In this document: positions 1-6,207 of the stretch, piece after piece
Numbering within the stretch: position 1 is the stretch's first letter
Layout: every line of letters begins with the position of its first letter
Assembly (NCBI GenBank): GCA_028287885.1
Contig: JAQBOT010000154.1
Location: 1-6,207, forward strand
Reading direction: 5' to 3'
DNA length: 6,207 bases
Origin: Pedobacter sp.
GTDB lineage: Bacteria; Bacteroidota; Bacteroidia; Sphingobacteriales; Sphingobacteriaceae
Position numbers and translations under genes: made by a program
Notes under the pieces: model-generated
What the model saw: only the letters and a program-made list of their open reading frames with translations
What the model was told of the DNA's origin: nothing
Database searches by the model: none

Positions 1-1
1 T

Positions 2-1363
2 TTGCCTGCCGGACAGATGGGGAATTCCGAGGTTGGGCATATGAACCTTGGTGCAGGCCGAGTAGTATACCAAGAGCTTGGCAGAATTAACAAAGCCATA
101 TCTGATCGAACTCTATTTACCAATGACACCTTAGTTAATGCATTTAAGTACGCCAAGGAAAACAATAAACCGGTACATTTCATCGGGCTGCTTTCTAACG
201 GCGGTGTTCATGCCCATATCAACCACTTGAAAGCCCTTTGCGATGCGGCGAAGGAGCAAGAGTTATCGGATGTATTTATTCACGCTTTCCTCGATGGCAG
301 GGATACTGACCCTCAATCTGGAGTAAAATTTGTTAGAGAATTAAGTGATCACTTGCTAACCTCTGCCGGTAAAATTGCGACCGTAATTGGGCGTTACTAC
401 GCGATGGACAGAGATTCAAGATGGGAAAGGGTTAAATTGGCTTACGATCTGCTTACAGCAGGTCAGGGTGCAAAAACAAGCGATCCGATTTCGGCTATCG
501 AACAGTCGTACAAGGATGGCATCACTGATGAATTTATTAAGCCTATTGTAGTCGCTAATGGCAACGGCGAACCAACTGCAACTATCCAGACAGGAGATGT
601 GGTGATTTGTTTCAATTACAGAACGGATAGAGGACGTGAGATCACTTCTGTGTTAACACAGGCAGATTATCCAGAGTTTAACATGCATAAACTTTCGTTG
701 TACTACGTTACCATGACAACCTACGATGAAAGCTTCTCTAATGTTAAAGTTGTTTTTACGAAAGACGACTTAACAGAAACGCTTGGTGAGGTATTGGAAA
801 AACATCATAAGAACCAAATCCGGATTGCTGAAACGGAGAAATATCCACACGTAACGTTTTTCTTCTCTGGAGGTAGAGAGCAGACTTTTGAAAACGAAAA
901 AAGAATTATGATCCCTTCACCAAAGGTGGCAACCTATGACTTGCAACCTGAAATGAGCGCCATGGGAATTACCACTGCAATCACAGCTGAGCTAGAGACT
1001 GGCTGGGCTGATTTTATATGCTTGAATTTCGCAAATCCAGACATGGTTGGCCATACTGGAGTTTTTGACGCGGTTGTTAAAGCAGTAGAGACCGCTGATC
1101 AATGTGCAGAGATTGTTGTGAAAAAGGGCCTGGAACATGGTTACTCGTTTATCATACTTGCTGACCACGGTAATTCTGAGTATATGTTAAACAATGATGG
1201 ATCTGTTAATACGGCACATACAACGAATCTTGTTCCATGTATTTTGGTGGATAACGACTATCAACAGATTGCTGATGGTAAACTCGGCGACGTAGCTCCA
1301 ACAATCCTGAAAATAATGGGCATTGAACCTCCGGCGATAATGACTGGAAATTCCTTAGTTTAA
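2..1363 (+). CDS. gpmI: 2,3-bisphosphoglycerate-independent phosphoglycerate mutase, 5'-truncated
   Basis: This enzyme interconverts 3- and 2-phosphoglycerate in glycolysis and gluconeogenesis, in the cytosol, using two Mn ions and a phosphoserine intermediate. The reading frame is open from the left edge. The apparent TTG start is really an internal Leu codon of the family motif before GQMGNSEVGH, so about 55 N-terminal residues lie upstream, including the first metal-binding Asp. Visible residues (numbered from base 2) match the known active site of the Geobacillus enzyme: nucleophile Ser9 (Ser62 there), His70, Arg100-Asp101, Arg131 and Arg137, Arg207 and Arg210, Lys280, Asp347 and His351, Asp388-His389 (ADHGN) and His406 (TAHTTN). 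The C-terminus is complete and normal for the family, so the gene should be functional. The TAA stop overlaps the ATG of the next gene, which suggests cotranscription and coupled translation. Identification is secure. Confidence 0.97.
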   Translation: MPAGQMGNSEVGHMNLGAGRVVYQELGRINKAISDRTLFTNDTLVNAFKYAKENNKPVHFIGLLSNGGVHAHINHLKALCDAAKEQELSDVFIHAFLDGRDTDPQSGVKFVRELSDHLLTSAGKIATVIGRYYAMDRDSRWERVKLAYDLLTAGQGAKTSDPISAIEQSYKDGITDEFIKPIVVANGNGEPTATIQTGDVVICFNYRTDRGREITSVLTQADYPEFNMHKLSLYYVTMTTYDESFSNVKVVFTKDDLTETLGEVLEKHHKNQIRIAETEKYPHVTFFFSGGREQTFENEKRIMIPSPKVATYDLQPEMSAMGITTAITAELETGWADFICLNFANPDMVGHTGVFDAVVKAVETADQCAEIVVKKGLEHGYSFIILADHGNSEYMLNNDGSVNTAHTTNLVPCILVDNDYQQIADGKLGDVAPTILKIMGIEPPAIMTGNSLV

Positions 1364-1884
1364 TGAAGAAAGCTCTTTACTTATTCTTATTTGCTTTACT
1401 TGCCTGCAACAATCCCGAAAATAGGCCGCCGGTGAATAAGCCTGAATACTTTGGGCTTAGATCCTATTTCCAGAATGAAGCATCGCGTTTACAGCGATTA
1501 AACCCTACGGTAAATAAAACTGTTGTTGCAAATGGAAAAACAGAGACAAAGGATTTAAAGCTTCGCTCATGGACTAAAGAACTCAGTTCCTTTGTTGACG
1601 CTGATATCAACAAAAGAGCCTGGGCGGGCGAGTTTGATAAGCGGCTGAATGATTCAACCGAAACTTACGTAAGCAGGGATGAAAAGGTACCGGTAAAGAA
1701 GGTTTTGATTTATAGGAAAAACAAGGAAATATCAGGAATAGTAATCATCATTAAAAATCACAACTACTTATATACTTCAACGGACACCCTCTCCTATTAT
1801 CCTGGAAAGCAGTATGACGTGAGAAAATCTCAGCAGATAAAGCTGATGAGTAGGAAACGATATCGGATTACCGGAATATTCTAA
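1363..1884 (+). CDS. Small predicted lipoprotein of unknown function
   Basis: The 173-residue product begins with a short positive n-region (MKK), a hydrophobic stretch and the lipobox LLAC, with Cys15 as the predicted lipidated residue, so it should be processed by signal peptidase II. The residues after Cys (NNPEN) do not resemble the acidic export signals described for surface lipoproteins of Flavobacteriia, so a periplasm-facing location is the simpler guess. The mature part is polar and basic, with no motif I recognise; a beta-rich C-terminal half (about residues 108-150) has alternating hydrophobic residues. The ATG overlaps the gpmI stop codon by one base and has no convincing Shine-Dalgarno, which points to translational coupling. 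A strong terminator follows directly, so this is the last gene of the gpmI unit. A link to glycolysis is not implied by position alone. The call as a lipoprotein is solid; the function is unknown. Confidence 0.85.
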   Translation: MKKALYLFLFALLACNNPENRPPVNKPEYFGLRSYFQNEASRLQRLNPTVNKTVVANGKTETKDLKLRSWTKELSSFVDADINKRAWAGEFDKRLNDSTETYVSRDEKVPVKKVLIYRKNKEISGIVIIIKNHNYLYTSTDTLSYYPGKQYDVRKSQQIKLMSRKRYRITGIF

Positions 1885-1887
1885 ACT

Positions 1888-1920
1888 AAAAAAAGCCGAA
1901 GTTACCTTCGGCTTTTTTTT
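1888..1920. terminator. Bidirectional rho-independent terminator between convergent genes
   Basis: The stem GCCGAAG (1895-1901) pairs with CTTCGGC (1906-1912) around a TTAC loop. Seven A's precede it (1888-1894) and eight T's follow it (1913-1920), so either strand yields a GC-rich hairpin followed by a U-tract. It lies 3 bases after the lipoprotein stop and 26 bases beyond the stop of the convergent TPR gene, so it probably serves both transcripts. Confidence 0.93.
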
Positions 1921-1946
1921 GGTAAAATCTTTTTAAGTGGTATGTC

Positions 1947-2570
1947 CTACTTCAAACTTGTAATCTGCGCTTTCACATAATCGATTAAAGATAATATATC
2001 TTTACGCTGTGGCTGCATCACAAGAATCTTTTGAAAGTCAGAGATGGAACTATTGAACAATGCAATACAAGTTGCCTTTTCCGATTTCTTTATCTTATAT
2101 GACTTAAATATGCCATAATCCTTGTAAGCAAGTCCCCGGTTCTGCAGAAGCTGTGCGTCTTCCTCACCATTAATCTCCAATGCCTTTGTAAAATCCTTTA
2201 TTGCAGACACATAAAAGTTCTCACGCATTTGATTTAGTGATTCTTTCGGATCGTTCGCAATATTCAGACGACCTTTACCTCTGTAATAGTAAGACGCATA
2301 GTCAGTTGGCTTTAAAGAAATTAACTTGCTGTAAGTGGATATTGAATTTTCGTAGTCACCGCACTGGAAGTAAGCGTATCCGAGCAATTTTAAGACATTT
2401 ACGTTATTCGGGCTCTTTGCATCCGCCTTTTCTAATTGTTTTACTGCTCCTTTGTAATCACCTTTCATCATGGTTTGCATCCCAAGGTTGTAATAACCAC
2501 CACTTTGTGCAAAACTGCTTCCCGATAAAAGAATAAATAATAATATAAAAGCCTGTTTAATGTATTTCAT
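1947..2570 (-). CDS. Secreted TPR-repeat protein
   Basis: The product from ATG at 2568-2570 is 207 residues. It starts with MKYIKQ, a hydrophobic core and SSFA|QS, a typical signal peptide cut after Ala21, so it should act in the periplasm or at the outer membrane. A longer frame exists back to a TTG at 2621, but it adds 17 residues ahead of the signal peptide and would start almost at the predicted transcription start, so I reject it. The mature part is made of tetratricopeptide repeats: about 26-56 (GDYKGAVKQLEKA...P), 57-90 (LGYAYFQCGDYENSI...KP), 91-135 (with a roughly 15-residue insert before YVSAIKDFTKALEI) and 138-189 (with an insert before SISDFQKILVMQP). Such repeats mediate protein-protein contact; the partner is unknown. 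No Shine-Dalgarno is visible, as is common in Bacteroidota. The gene stands alone, transcribed divergently from lon and convergently with the gpmI unit. Confidence 0.88.
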   Translation of the reverse strand: MKYIKQAFILLFILLSGSSFAQSGGYYNLGMQTMMKGDYKGAVKQLEKADAKSPNNVNVLKLLGYAYFQCGDYENSISTYSKLISLKPTDYASYYYRGKGRLNIANDPKESLNQMRENFYVSAIKDFTKALEINGEEDAQLLQNRGLAYKDYGIFKSYKIKKSEKATCIALFNSSISDFQKILVMQPQRKDILSLIDYVKAQITSLK

Positions 2571-2613
2571 TAATTTTAAATAAGGGAATAAAGATATAAA
2601 ACCAAGTATCATT

Positions 2614-2634
2614 ATTGGCAAGTATTATACCAAT
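2614..2634. repeat. 21-bp imperfect dyad (ATTGGCA ... TATACCAAT) at the TPR gene leader
   Basis: The arms ATTGG (2614-2618) and CCAAT (2630-2634) are exact inverted repeats, with one further matching pair inside, around an AT-rich centre. The right end coincides with the transcription start expected from the minus-strand promoter candidate at 2641-2671. The heptamer CAAGTAT occurs inside it (2619-2625) and again 16 bp away (2603-2609). It could be an operator for the TPR gene or a distant activator site for lon. AT-rich DNA also produces such dyads by chance. Confidence 0.3.
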
Positions 2635-2640
2635 AGCTGG

Positions 2641-2671
2641 CAATATTACTGTAAACGTTATTTAAATCAAA
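2641..2671 (-). promoter_or_regulatory. Candidate sigma-A promoter of the TPR gene
   Basis: Read on the minus strand, TTTG (2668-2671) is followed after 19 bases by TAATATTG (2641-2648). This matches the Bacteroidota consensus TTTG (-33) / TAnnTTTG (-7) at 9 of the 10 fixed positions, with spacing in the published range. Transcription would begin near 2634, giving a leader of about 64 bases before the ATG at 2570. This supports that start over the upstream TTG. Confidence 0.5.
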
Positions 2672-2679
2672 ATATGATA

Positions 2680-2722
2680 TTGCCTCTGCCGATTTTTATA
2701 ATTCGGACTTTTTAACAGGCAA
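2680..2722. repeat. Nested imperfect inverted repeat upstream of lon
   Basis: The outer arms TTGCCT (2680-2685) and AGGCAA (2717-2722) are exact complements and enclose inner arms CCGA (2689-2692) and TCGG (2703-2706) around an AT-rich loop. It lies between the divergent promoters and 18 bp upstream of the sigma-54-like element. It may be a regulator site or a weak hairpin; without conservation data it is only a candidate. Confidence 0.25.
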
Positions 2723-2740
2723 AAATGAGATATAAGGCTT

Positions 2741-2757
2741 TTGGCATAAGAGTTGAA
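2741..2757 (+). promoter_or_regulatory. Sigma-54-like -24/-12 element upstream of lon
   Basis: TTGGCATA-AGAG-TTGAA aligns without gaps to the sigma-54 consensus YTGGCACG-N4-TTGCW. It matches 10 of 13 fixed positions, including the GG of the -24 element and the correct spacing. The weak point is the -12 GC, which is GA here. Transcription would start near 2767, leaving a leader of about 68 bases before lon. No good TAnnTTTG box was found on this strand; the best sigma-A alternative (TTG at 2759, TATCATTC at 2782) matches poorly. Use by RpoN is an inference. Confidence 0.4.
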
Positions 2758-2800
2758 ATTGAAGAAGTACATTATTTTTAATATCATTCGGAACGGCATC

Positions 2801-2814
2801 CTGTCACAATGTCG
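2801..2814 (+). promoter_or_regulatory. Tandem TGTC element ahead of lon
   Basis: CTGTCACAATGTCG contains two TGTC units with an 8-base period (2802-2805 and 2810-2813), followed by a T-run, and ends 21 bases before the lon ATG. From memory, similar TGtCA-N3-TGtCA arrangements occur upstream of chaperone and protease genes in Bacteroidota, which would suggest a stress-response element. I cannot verify this here. It could act as a binding site in DNA or in the leader RNA. Confidence 0.3.
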
Positions 2815-2835
2815 TTTTTATAAAAGAAGTATTTA

Positions 2836-5307
2836 ATGAGTATAAAAGATCAATTTGACTTTAGCAATGCAATGCCCATCATTAATGAAGATACTGAATT
2901 CTTTCCCTTAATGTCTCAGCAAGATGAAGACGACATGAATGGAGAAGATACTCCGGAGGTATTGGCAATTTTGCCGCTTAGGAATACGGTTCTATTTCCT
3001 GGAGTTGTAATACCTATTACTGTGGGTCGCGATAAGTCTATCAAGTTAATAAAAGAAGCATATAAAGGAGATAAAATAATCGGTGTGGTGTCTCAGCGGG
3101 ATGTTTCCATTGAAGATCCAAGCTTTGAACAACTAAATTCTGTAGGAACAGTAGCACAGATTATAAAAATGCTGCAAATGCCAGATGGAAATACAACGGT
3201 TATTATCCAGGGTAAGCAGCGCTTTAGTTTGCTGGAAGAAGTACAATCTGAGCCCTACATCAAAGTAAGAGTACAGAAATTCGAAGAAACGAAATACAAA
3301 AAGGACAAAGAATTTAAGGCATTGATCGCTTCAATTAGAGAGATGTCCTCACAAATTATCCAACTTTCTCCAAATATACCGAGCGAAGCAGGCTTAGCGC
3401 TAAAAAACATCGAAAGCACATCTTTCCTAATCAACTTCATTTCTTCAAACATGAACGCGGATGTGTCTGACAAGCAGAAAATGCTTGAGATGACAAATCT
3501 TCGTGATCGTGCGGAAATGGTTATGGAACTATTGACGCTTGAATTGCAAATGCTGGAACTTAAAAACCAGATACAGTCTAAAGTTCGCACGGATCTGGAC
3601 AAGCAACAACGGGATTACTTCTTGAATCAGCAGCTTAAAACCATCCAGGAAGAACTTGGAGGCAACTCCACTGATATGGAATACACGGCACTTGAAACCC
3701 GTGGTAAAAAGAAGAAATGGAAAATTGAAGTAAAACAACATTTCAATAAGGAATTGGAGAAGCTGGGACGAATGAATCCCGCTGCCCCCGACTACTCTAT
3801 TCAAATGAACTATCTTGAATTGCTTCTTGATCTGCCATGGGATGATTTCAGTAAAGATAATTTCGATTTGAAGCGTGCACAGCGCGTCTTAGACAAAGAT
3901 CATTTTGGACTGGAGAAAGTGAAGCAAAGGATTGTAGAATATCTGGCTGTTTTGAAATTGAAGCGCAACATGAAAGCGCCGATTATCTGCCTTGTTGGTC
4001 CTCCAGGAGTTGGTAAAACCTCTTTAGGTAAGTCAATAGCAAAGGCATTGAACAGAAAATATGTCCGTATTGCTTTGGGTGGAATTCGCGATGAAGCGGA
4101 AATCAGGGGACACAGAAAAACATATATTGGAGCAATGCCAGGACGTATTATCCAGTCTTTGAAAAAAGCCGGTGCATCTAACCCAGTATTTGTGCTTGAT
4201 GAGATTGATAAAGTTGGCTCAGACTTCCGTGGTGATCCATCATCAGCGTTGCTTGAGGTTCTAGATCCCGAGCAAAATAGTGCGTTTAACGATCACTATG
4301 TTGAAGCAGATTACGACCTCTCAAATGTACTATTCATAGCTACGGCAAATACTTTGAGTACCATTCAGCCTGCCTTGTTAGACAGAATGGAAATTATCGA
4401 AGTTAATGGATATACGATTGAGGAGAAGATTGAAATTGCGAAGAAATATTTATTGCCGAAGCAAAAGGAGCTTCATGGCATTAAAACAAAGGATATTGTT
4501 CTAAAGTCAGGCTTAATAGAGAAAGTAATTGAAGATTACACGCGGGAGTCTGGTGTAAGAGCTTTGGATAAAAAAATTGGGTCTTTGGTACGTGGTATAG
4601 CAACGAAAATTGCTATGGAAGAAACCTATGAGGCTAATATGAGCAACGCGGATGTAGAACGCATTCTGGGTGCCCCTATTTACGACAAGGATTTATATGA
4701 AGGCAATGACGTAGCAGGTGTAGTAACCGGGCTCGCATGGACTTCAGTTGGAGGCGACATTCTGTTTATCGAGGCGAGTTTGAGCCCTGGTAAAGGAAAA
4801 TTGACATTAACGGGTAATCTTGGCGATGTAATGAAAGAATCAGCGGTAATTGCGCTAGCCTACTTAAGGGCACATGCAGAACTGTTTGAGATTGATTACC
4901 GACTGTTTGATAGTTGGGATATCCACATTCACGTTCCTGCTGGCGCTACACCAAAAGACGGTCCTTCTGCAGGTATTACCATGCTTACAGCCTTGACTTC
5001 TGCATTTACTCAGCGTAAAGTGAAATCAAACCTTGCGATGACTGGTGAGATTACTTTAAGGGGGAAGGTTTTACCAGTAGGCGGCATTAAGGAAAAAATC
5101 CTTGCGGCGAAAAGAGCAAACATTAAAGACATTATTCTCTGTAAATCGAATAGAAAAGACATTTTGGAGATTAAAGAGAGCTATATCAAGGATCTGAATT
5201 TCCATTATGTATCGGAGATGCGGGAAGTAATTGACCTGGCATTAATGAAAGACAAAGTGAAAAATGCTCAGAAACTGATGGTTAATCTTACGGCCGTAGA
5301 ATCTTAA
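2836..5307 (+). CDS. lon: ATP-dependent Lon protease (endopeptidase La)
   Basis: Lon is a cytosolic hexameric AAA+ serine protease that degrades misfolded and selected regulatory proteins. The 823-residue product shows the full domain order. An acidic N-terminal extension (1-40) is followed by the LON substrate-binding domain (about 43-240, [16 protein letters not shown]), a helical linker (about 240-345) and the AAA+ module. That module has Walker A GPPGVGKT at 388-395, Walker [10 protein letters not shown] at 451-459, sensor-1 Asn505, arginine finger Arg517 and sensor-2 Arg575. The protease domain (about 620-805) carries the Ser711 (DGPSAG) and Lys754 (GGIKEK) dyad, 43 residues apart as in E. 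coli Ser679/Lys722. The product is longer than the 784-residue E. coli enzyme mainly because of the N-terminal extension, which is usual in Bacteroidota. An AGAAG Shine-Dalgarno-like stretch (2825-2829) lies 6 bases before ATG 2836 and supports this start. It appears monocistronic, with its own terminator. No key residue is missing. Confidence 0.98.
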   Translation: MSIKDQFDFSNAMPIINEDTEFFPLMSQQDEDDMNGEDTPEVLAILPLRNTVLFPGVVIPITVGRDKSIKLIKEAYKGDKIIGVVSQRDVSIEDPSFEQLNSVGTVAQIIKMLQMPDGNTTVIIQGKQRFSLLEEVQSEPYIKVRVQKFEETKYKKDKEFKALIASIREMSSQIIQLSPNIPSEAGLALKNIESTSFLINFISSNMNADVSDKQKMLEMTNLRDRAEMVMELLTLELQMLELKNQIQSKVRTDLDKQQRDYFLNQQLKTIQEELGGNSTDMEYTALETRGKKKKWKIEVKQHFNKELEKLGRMNPAAPDYSIQMNYLELLLDLPWDDFSKDNFDLKRAQRVLDKDHFGLEKVKQRIVEYLAVLKLKRNMKAPIICLVGPPGVGKTSLGKSIAKALNRKYVRIALGGIRDEAEIRGHRKTYIGAMPGRIIQSLKKAGASNPVFVLDEIDKVGSDFRGDPSSALLEVLDPEQNSAFNDHYVEADYDLSNVLFIATANTLSTIQPALLDRMEIIEVNGYTIEEKIEIAKKYLLPKQKELHGIKTKDIVLKSGLIEKVIEDYTRESGVRALDKKIGSLVRGIATKIAMEETYEANMSNADVERILGAPIYDKDLYEGNDVAGVVTGLAWTSVGGDILFIEASLSPGKGKLTLTGNLGDVMKESAVIALAYLRAHAELFEIDYRLFDSWDIHIHVPAGATPKDGPSAGITMLTALTSAFTQRKVKSNLAMTGEITLRGKVLPVGGIKEKILAAKRANIKDIILCKSNRKDILEIKESYIKDLNFHYVSEMREVIDLALMKDKVKNAQKLMVNLTAVES

Positions 5308-5308
5308 A

Positions 5309-5336
5309 TTGCATTAACGATTATGTTATATATTTG
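5309..5336 (+). promoter_or_regulatory. Candidate sigma-A promoter for the lpxR-like gene
   Basis: TTG (5309-5311) and TATATTTG (5329-5336) are separated by 17 bases. The -7 box matches TAnnTTTG at all fixed positions, and the spacing falls within the range reported for Flavobacterium (17-23). It begins one base after the lon stop codon. The start would fall near 5341-5343, inside the left arm of the lon terminator, leaving a leader of about 70 bases before the ATG at 5413. Confidence 0.5.
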
Positions 5337-5365
5337 AACACGGACTTCTAGTCCGTGTTTTTTTT
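5337..5365 (+). terminator. Rho-independent terminator of lon
   Basis: AACACGGACT (5337-5346) pairs perfectly with AGTCCGTGTT (5350-5359) around a TCT loop. A T-tract runs from 5358 to 5365. It starts 29 bases after the lon stop codon and should end the lon transcript. Confidence 0.92.
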
Positions 5366-5412
5366 AATTCTGATTGCGCAACTCCAGATTAAGTAACCGA
5401 TGATTTAACCCG

Positions 5413-6207
5413 ATGACGATAAAAAGATCTCTACTGGCAATTTCAGTTTTTGCCTTCTTCTCAGCAAATGTTTTCGCACAAACGTTTAAACACGAGTTTG
5501 GGTTTAAAAGTGACAATGACTCCTATTTGGCACAAGGATCCGACAGATATTACACCAATGGGTTGTTTATCCATTTCCGGTTTGCGAGTCCACAGAAGGA
5601 GTTGAAAGAAGGCTTGGAAAAGAAGATCTATGAAATATCTGCAGGCCAAAAGATCTTTAATCCAAGGTCAGGGTTTGCTCCTGAGCCATCGCTTCATGAC
5701 CGACCCTTTGCTGGATACTTGTACGCGGGTGGAGCGTTAAGCTGGTTTCACACAAATGAAAGTGTGCTGAAAGCAGGGATCGAAGTCGGCACGACTGGTC
5801 CAAATTCACAGGCTGAGGCCGGACAAAAGCTACTGCATCGAGTAATAGGTTTTTATACCCCTACGGGTTGGGAATACCAAACCAAGAATGAGTTAACGGC
5901 AAATGTATCAATTCAATACACAAAGCTCTTGTACCGCCCGGAAAATAACTCGACGGACTTCTCTTTTGATGGTTACGCAAATGCCGGGACTATCTTTAAT
6001 GGTTTAGGAGCGGGTATTTTGTTCCGGGCAGGAAAAATAAACCAGCTTTTTAATTCTGCTTCTATGAACAGCGTTGTTGGGAACAACCCGAAGACAAGCG
6101 CTCTTGTAAAACGTGAATTTTTCTTTTATGCAAAACCCCAGTTAAACTTCGTTGCTTACGATGCAACAATTCAGGGAAGTTTGTTTAATAATGAAAGCCC
6201 GGTAACC
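5413..6207 (+). CDS. Lipid A deacylase LpxR family (DUF2219) outer-membrane protein, 3'-truncated
   Basis: The frame from ATG 5413 stays open for 265 codons to the right edge. An in-frame TGA at 5401-5403 fixes this as the first possible start. Residues 1-22 form a signal peptide (MTIKRS, hydrophobic core, cut at VFA|QT). Family features follow in order: NDS at 35-37 and DRYYTNG at 44-50, DRPFAGYLY at 96-104, G-x2-GP at 126-130, the HRVIG segment with His142, GWEYQ-x2-NE at 152-160, and glycine-rich, aromatic beta-strand-like stretches to the edge. In Salmonella LpxR, a Ca-dependent outer-membrane barrel that removes the 3'-acyloxyacyl group of lipid A, the active site includes Asn9, Asp10 and His122 of the mature protein. 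The corresponding mature positions here are about 13, 14 and 120, so catalysis is plausible. About 50-60 C-terminal residues should lie beyond the window. No Shine-Dalgarno is visible. Family assignment is strong; the lipid A substrate and activity are inferred. Confidence 0.87.
   Translation, partial: MTIKRSLLAISVFAFFSANVFAQTFKHEFGFKSDNDSYLAQGSDRYYTNGLFIHFRFASPQKELKEGLEKKIYEISAGQKIFNPRSGFAPEPSLHDRPFAGYLYAGGALSWFHTNESVLKAGIEVGTTGPNSQAEAGQKLLHRVIGFYTPTGWEYQTKNELTANVSIQYTKLLYRPENNSTDFSFDGYANAGTIFNGLGAGILFRAGKINQLFNSASMNSVVGNNPKTSALVKREFFFYAKPQLNFVAYDATIQGSLFNNESPVT

Noticed and set aside
2201..2536. Plus-strand open frame of 111 codons
   Set aside because: It lies antisense within the TPR gene, has no ribosome-binding site or recognisable domain, and its composition fits a shadow of the real gene.
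2571..2621. N-terminal extension of the TPR protein from a TTG start at 2621
   Set aside because: It would put 17 residues ahead of a well-formed signal peptide, uses a TTG, and begins about 13 bases after the predicted transcription start.
2836..2955. The acidic 40-residue N-terminal extension of Lon as evidence of a fusion or wrong start
   Set aside because: Bacteroidota Lon proteins commonly carry such an extension, and the ATG at 2836 has a well-placed AGAAG; internal Met codons have no better signal.
3255..3804. Two minus-strand open frames inside lon
   Set aside because: Both are antisense to the strongly conserved Lon N-terminal and linker regions and show no protein-like features of their own.
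5461..5649. Minus-strand open frame of 62 codons
   Set aside because: It is antisense to the signal peptide and NDS/YYTNG region of the LpxR-family gene, which has clear family motifs in the plus-strand frame.
1..6207. A defence, toxin-antitoxin, mobile or CRISPR system
   Set aside because: All long frames are accounted for by housekeeping or envelope genes, and I saw no integrase, transposase, regularly spaced repeats or nuclease/toxin-like small genes.

Overview
This 6.2 kb window looks like ordinary chromosomal DNA from a member of the Bacteroidota, probably a Pedobacter-like Sphingobacteriales (the rank below phylum is an inference). The grounds are moderate-to-low GC, AT-rich intergenic DNA, weak or absent Shine-Dalgarno sequences, promoter candidates of the TTTG / TAnnTTTG type, and a Lon protease with the acidic N-terminal extension typical of the phylum. 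There are no mobile elements, CRISPR arrays, tRNA or rRNA genes.

Layout: (1) Bases 1-1884 hold the end of a plus-strand transcription unit. It contains gpmI (2,3-bisphosphoglycerate-independent phosphoglycerate mutase, cut off by the left edge) and a small lipoprotein of unknown function that overlaps it by one base (TAATG). (2) A strong hairpin with A and T tracts on both sides (1888-1920) separates this unit from a convergent minus-strand gene for a secreted TPR-repeat protein (1947-2570). (3) The divergent intergenic region 2571-2835 carries a sigma-A-type promoter candidate for the TPR gene, two dyads, a sigma-54-like -24/-12 element pointing toward lon, and a tandem TGTC element just ahead of lon. 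(4) lon (2836-5307) is an intact ATP-dependent Lon protease with all catalytic motifs. (5) Directly after lon come a consensus-like promoter and a rho-independent terminator that abut each other. (6) The last gene (5413 to the right edge) is an outer-membrane lipid A deacylase of the LpxR/DUF2219 family. It is truncated by the window edge.

The genes do not form one pathway: central glycolysis, cytosolic protein quality control and envelope functions lie side by side. I see no new multi-gene system. The points most worth a second look are regulatory: the possible sigma-54 and TGTC control of lon, the promoter that starts inside the lon terminator stem, and the dyad overlapping the TPR gene's transcription start.
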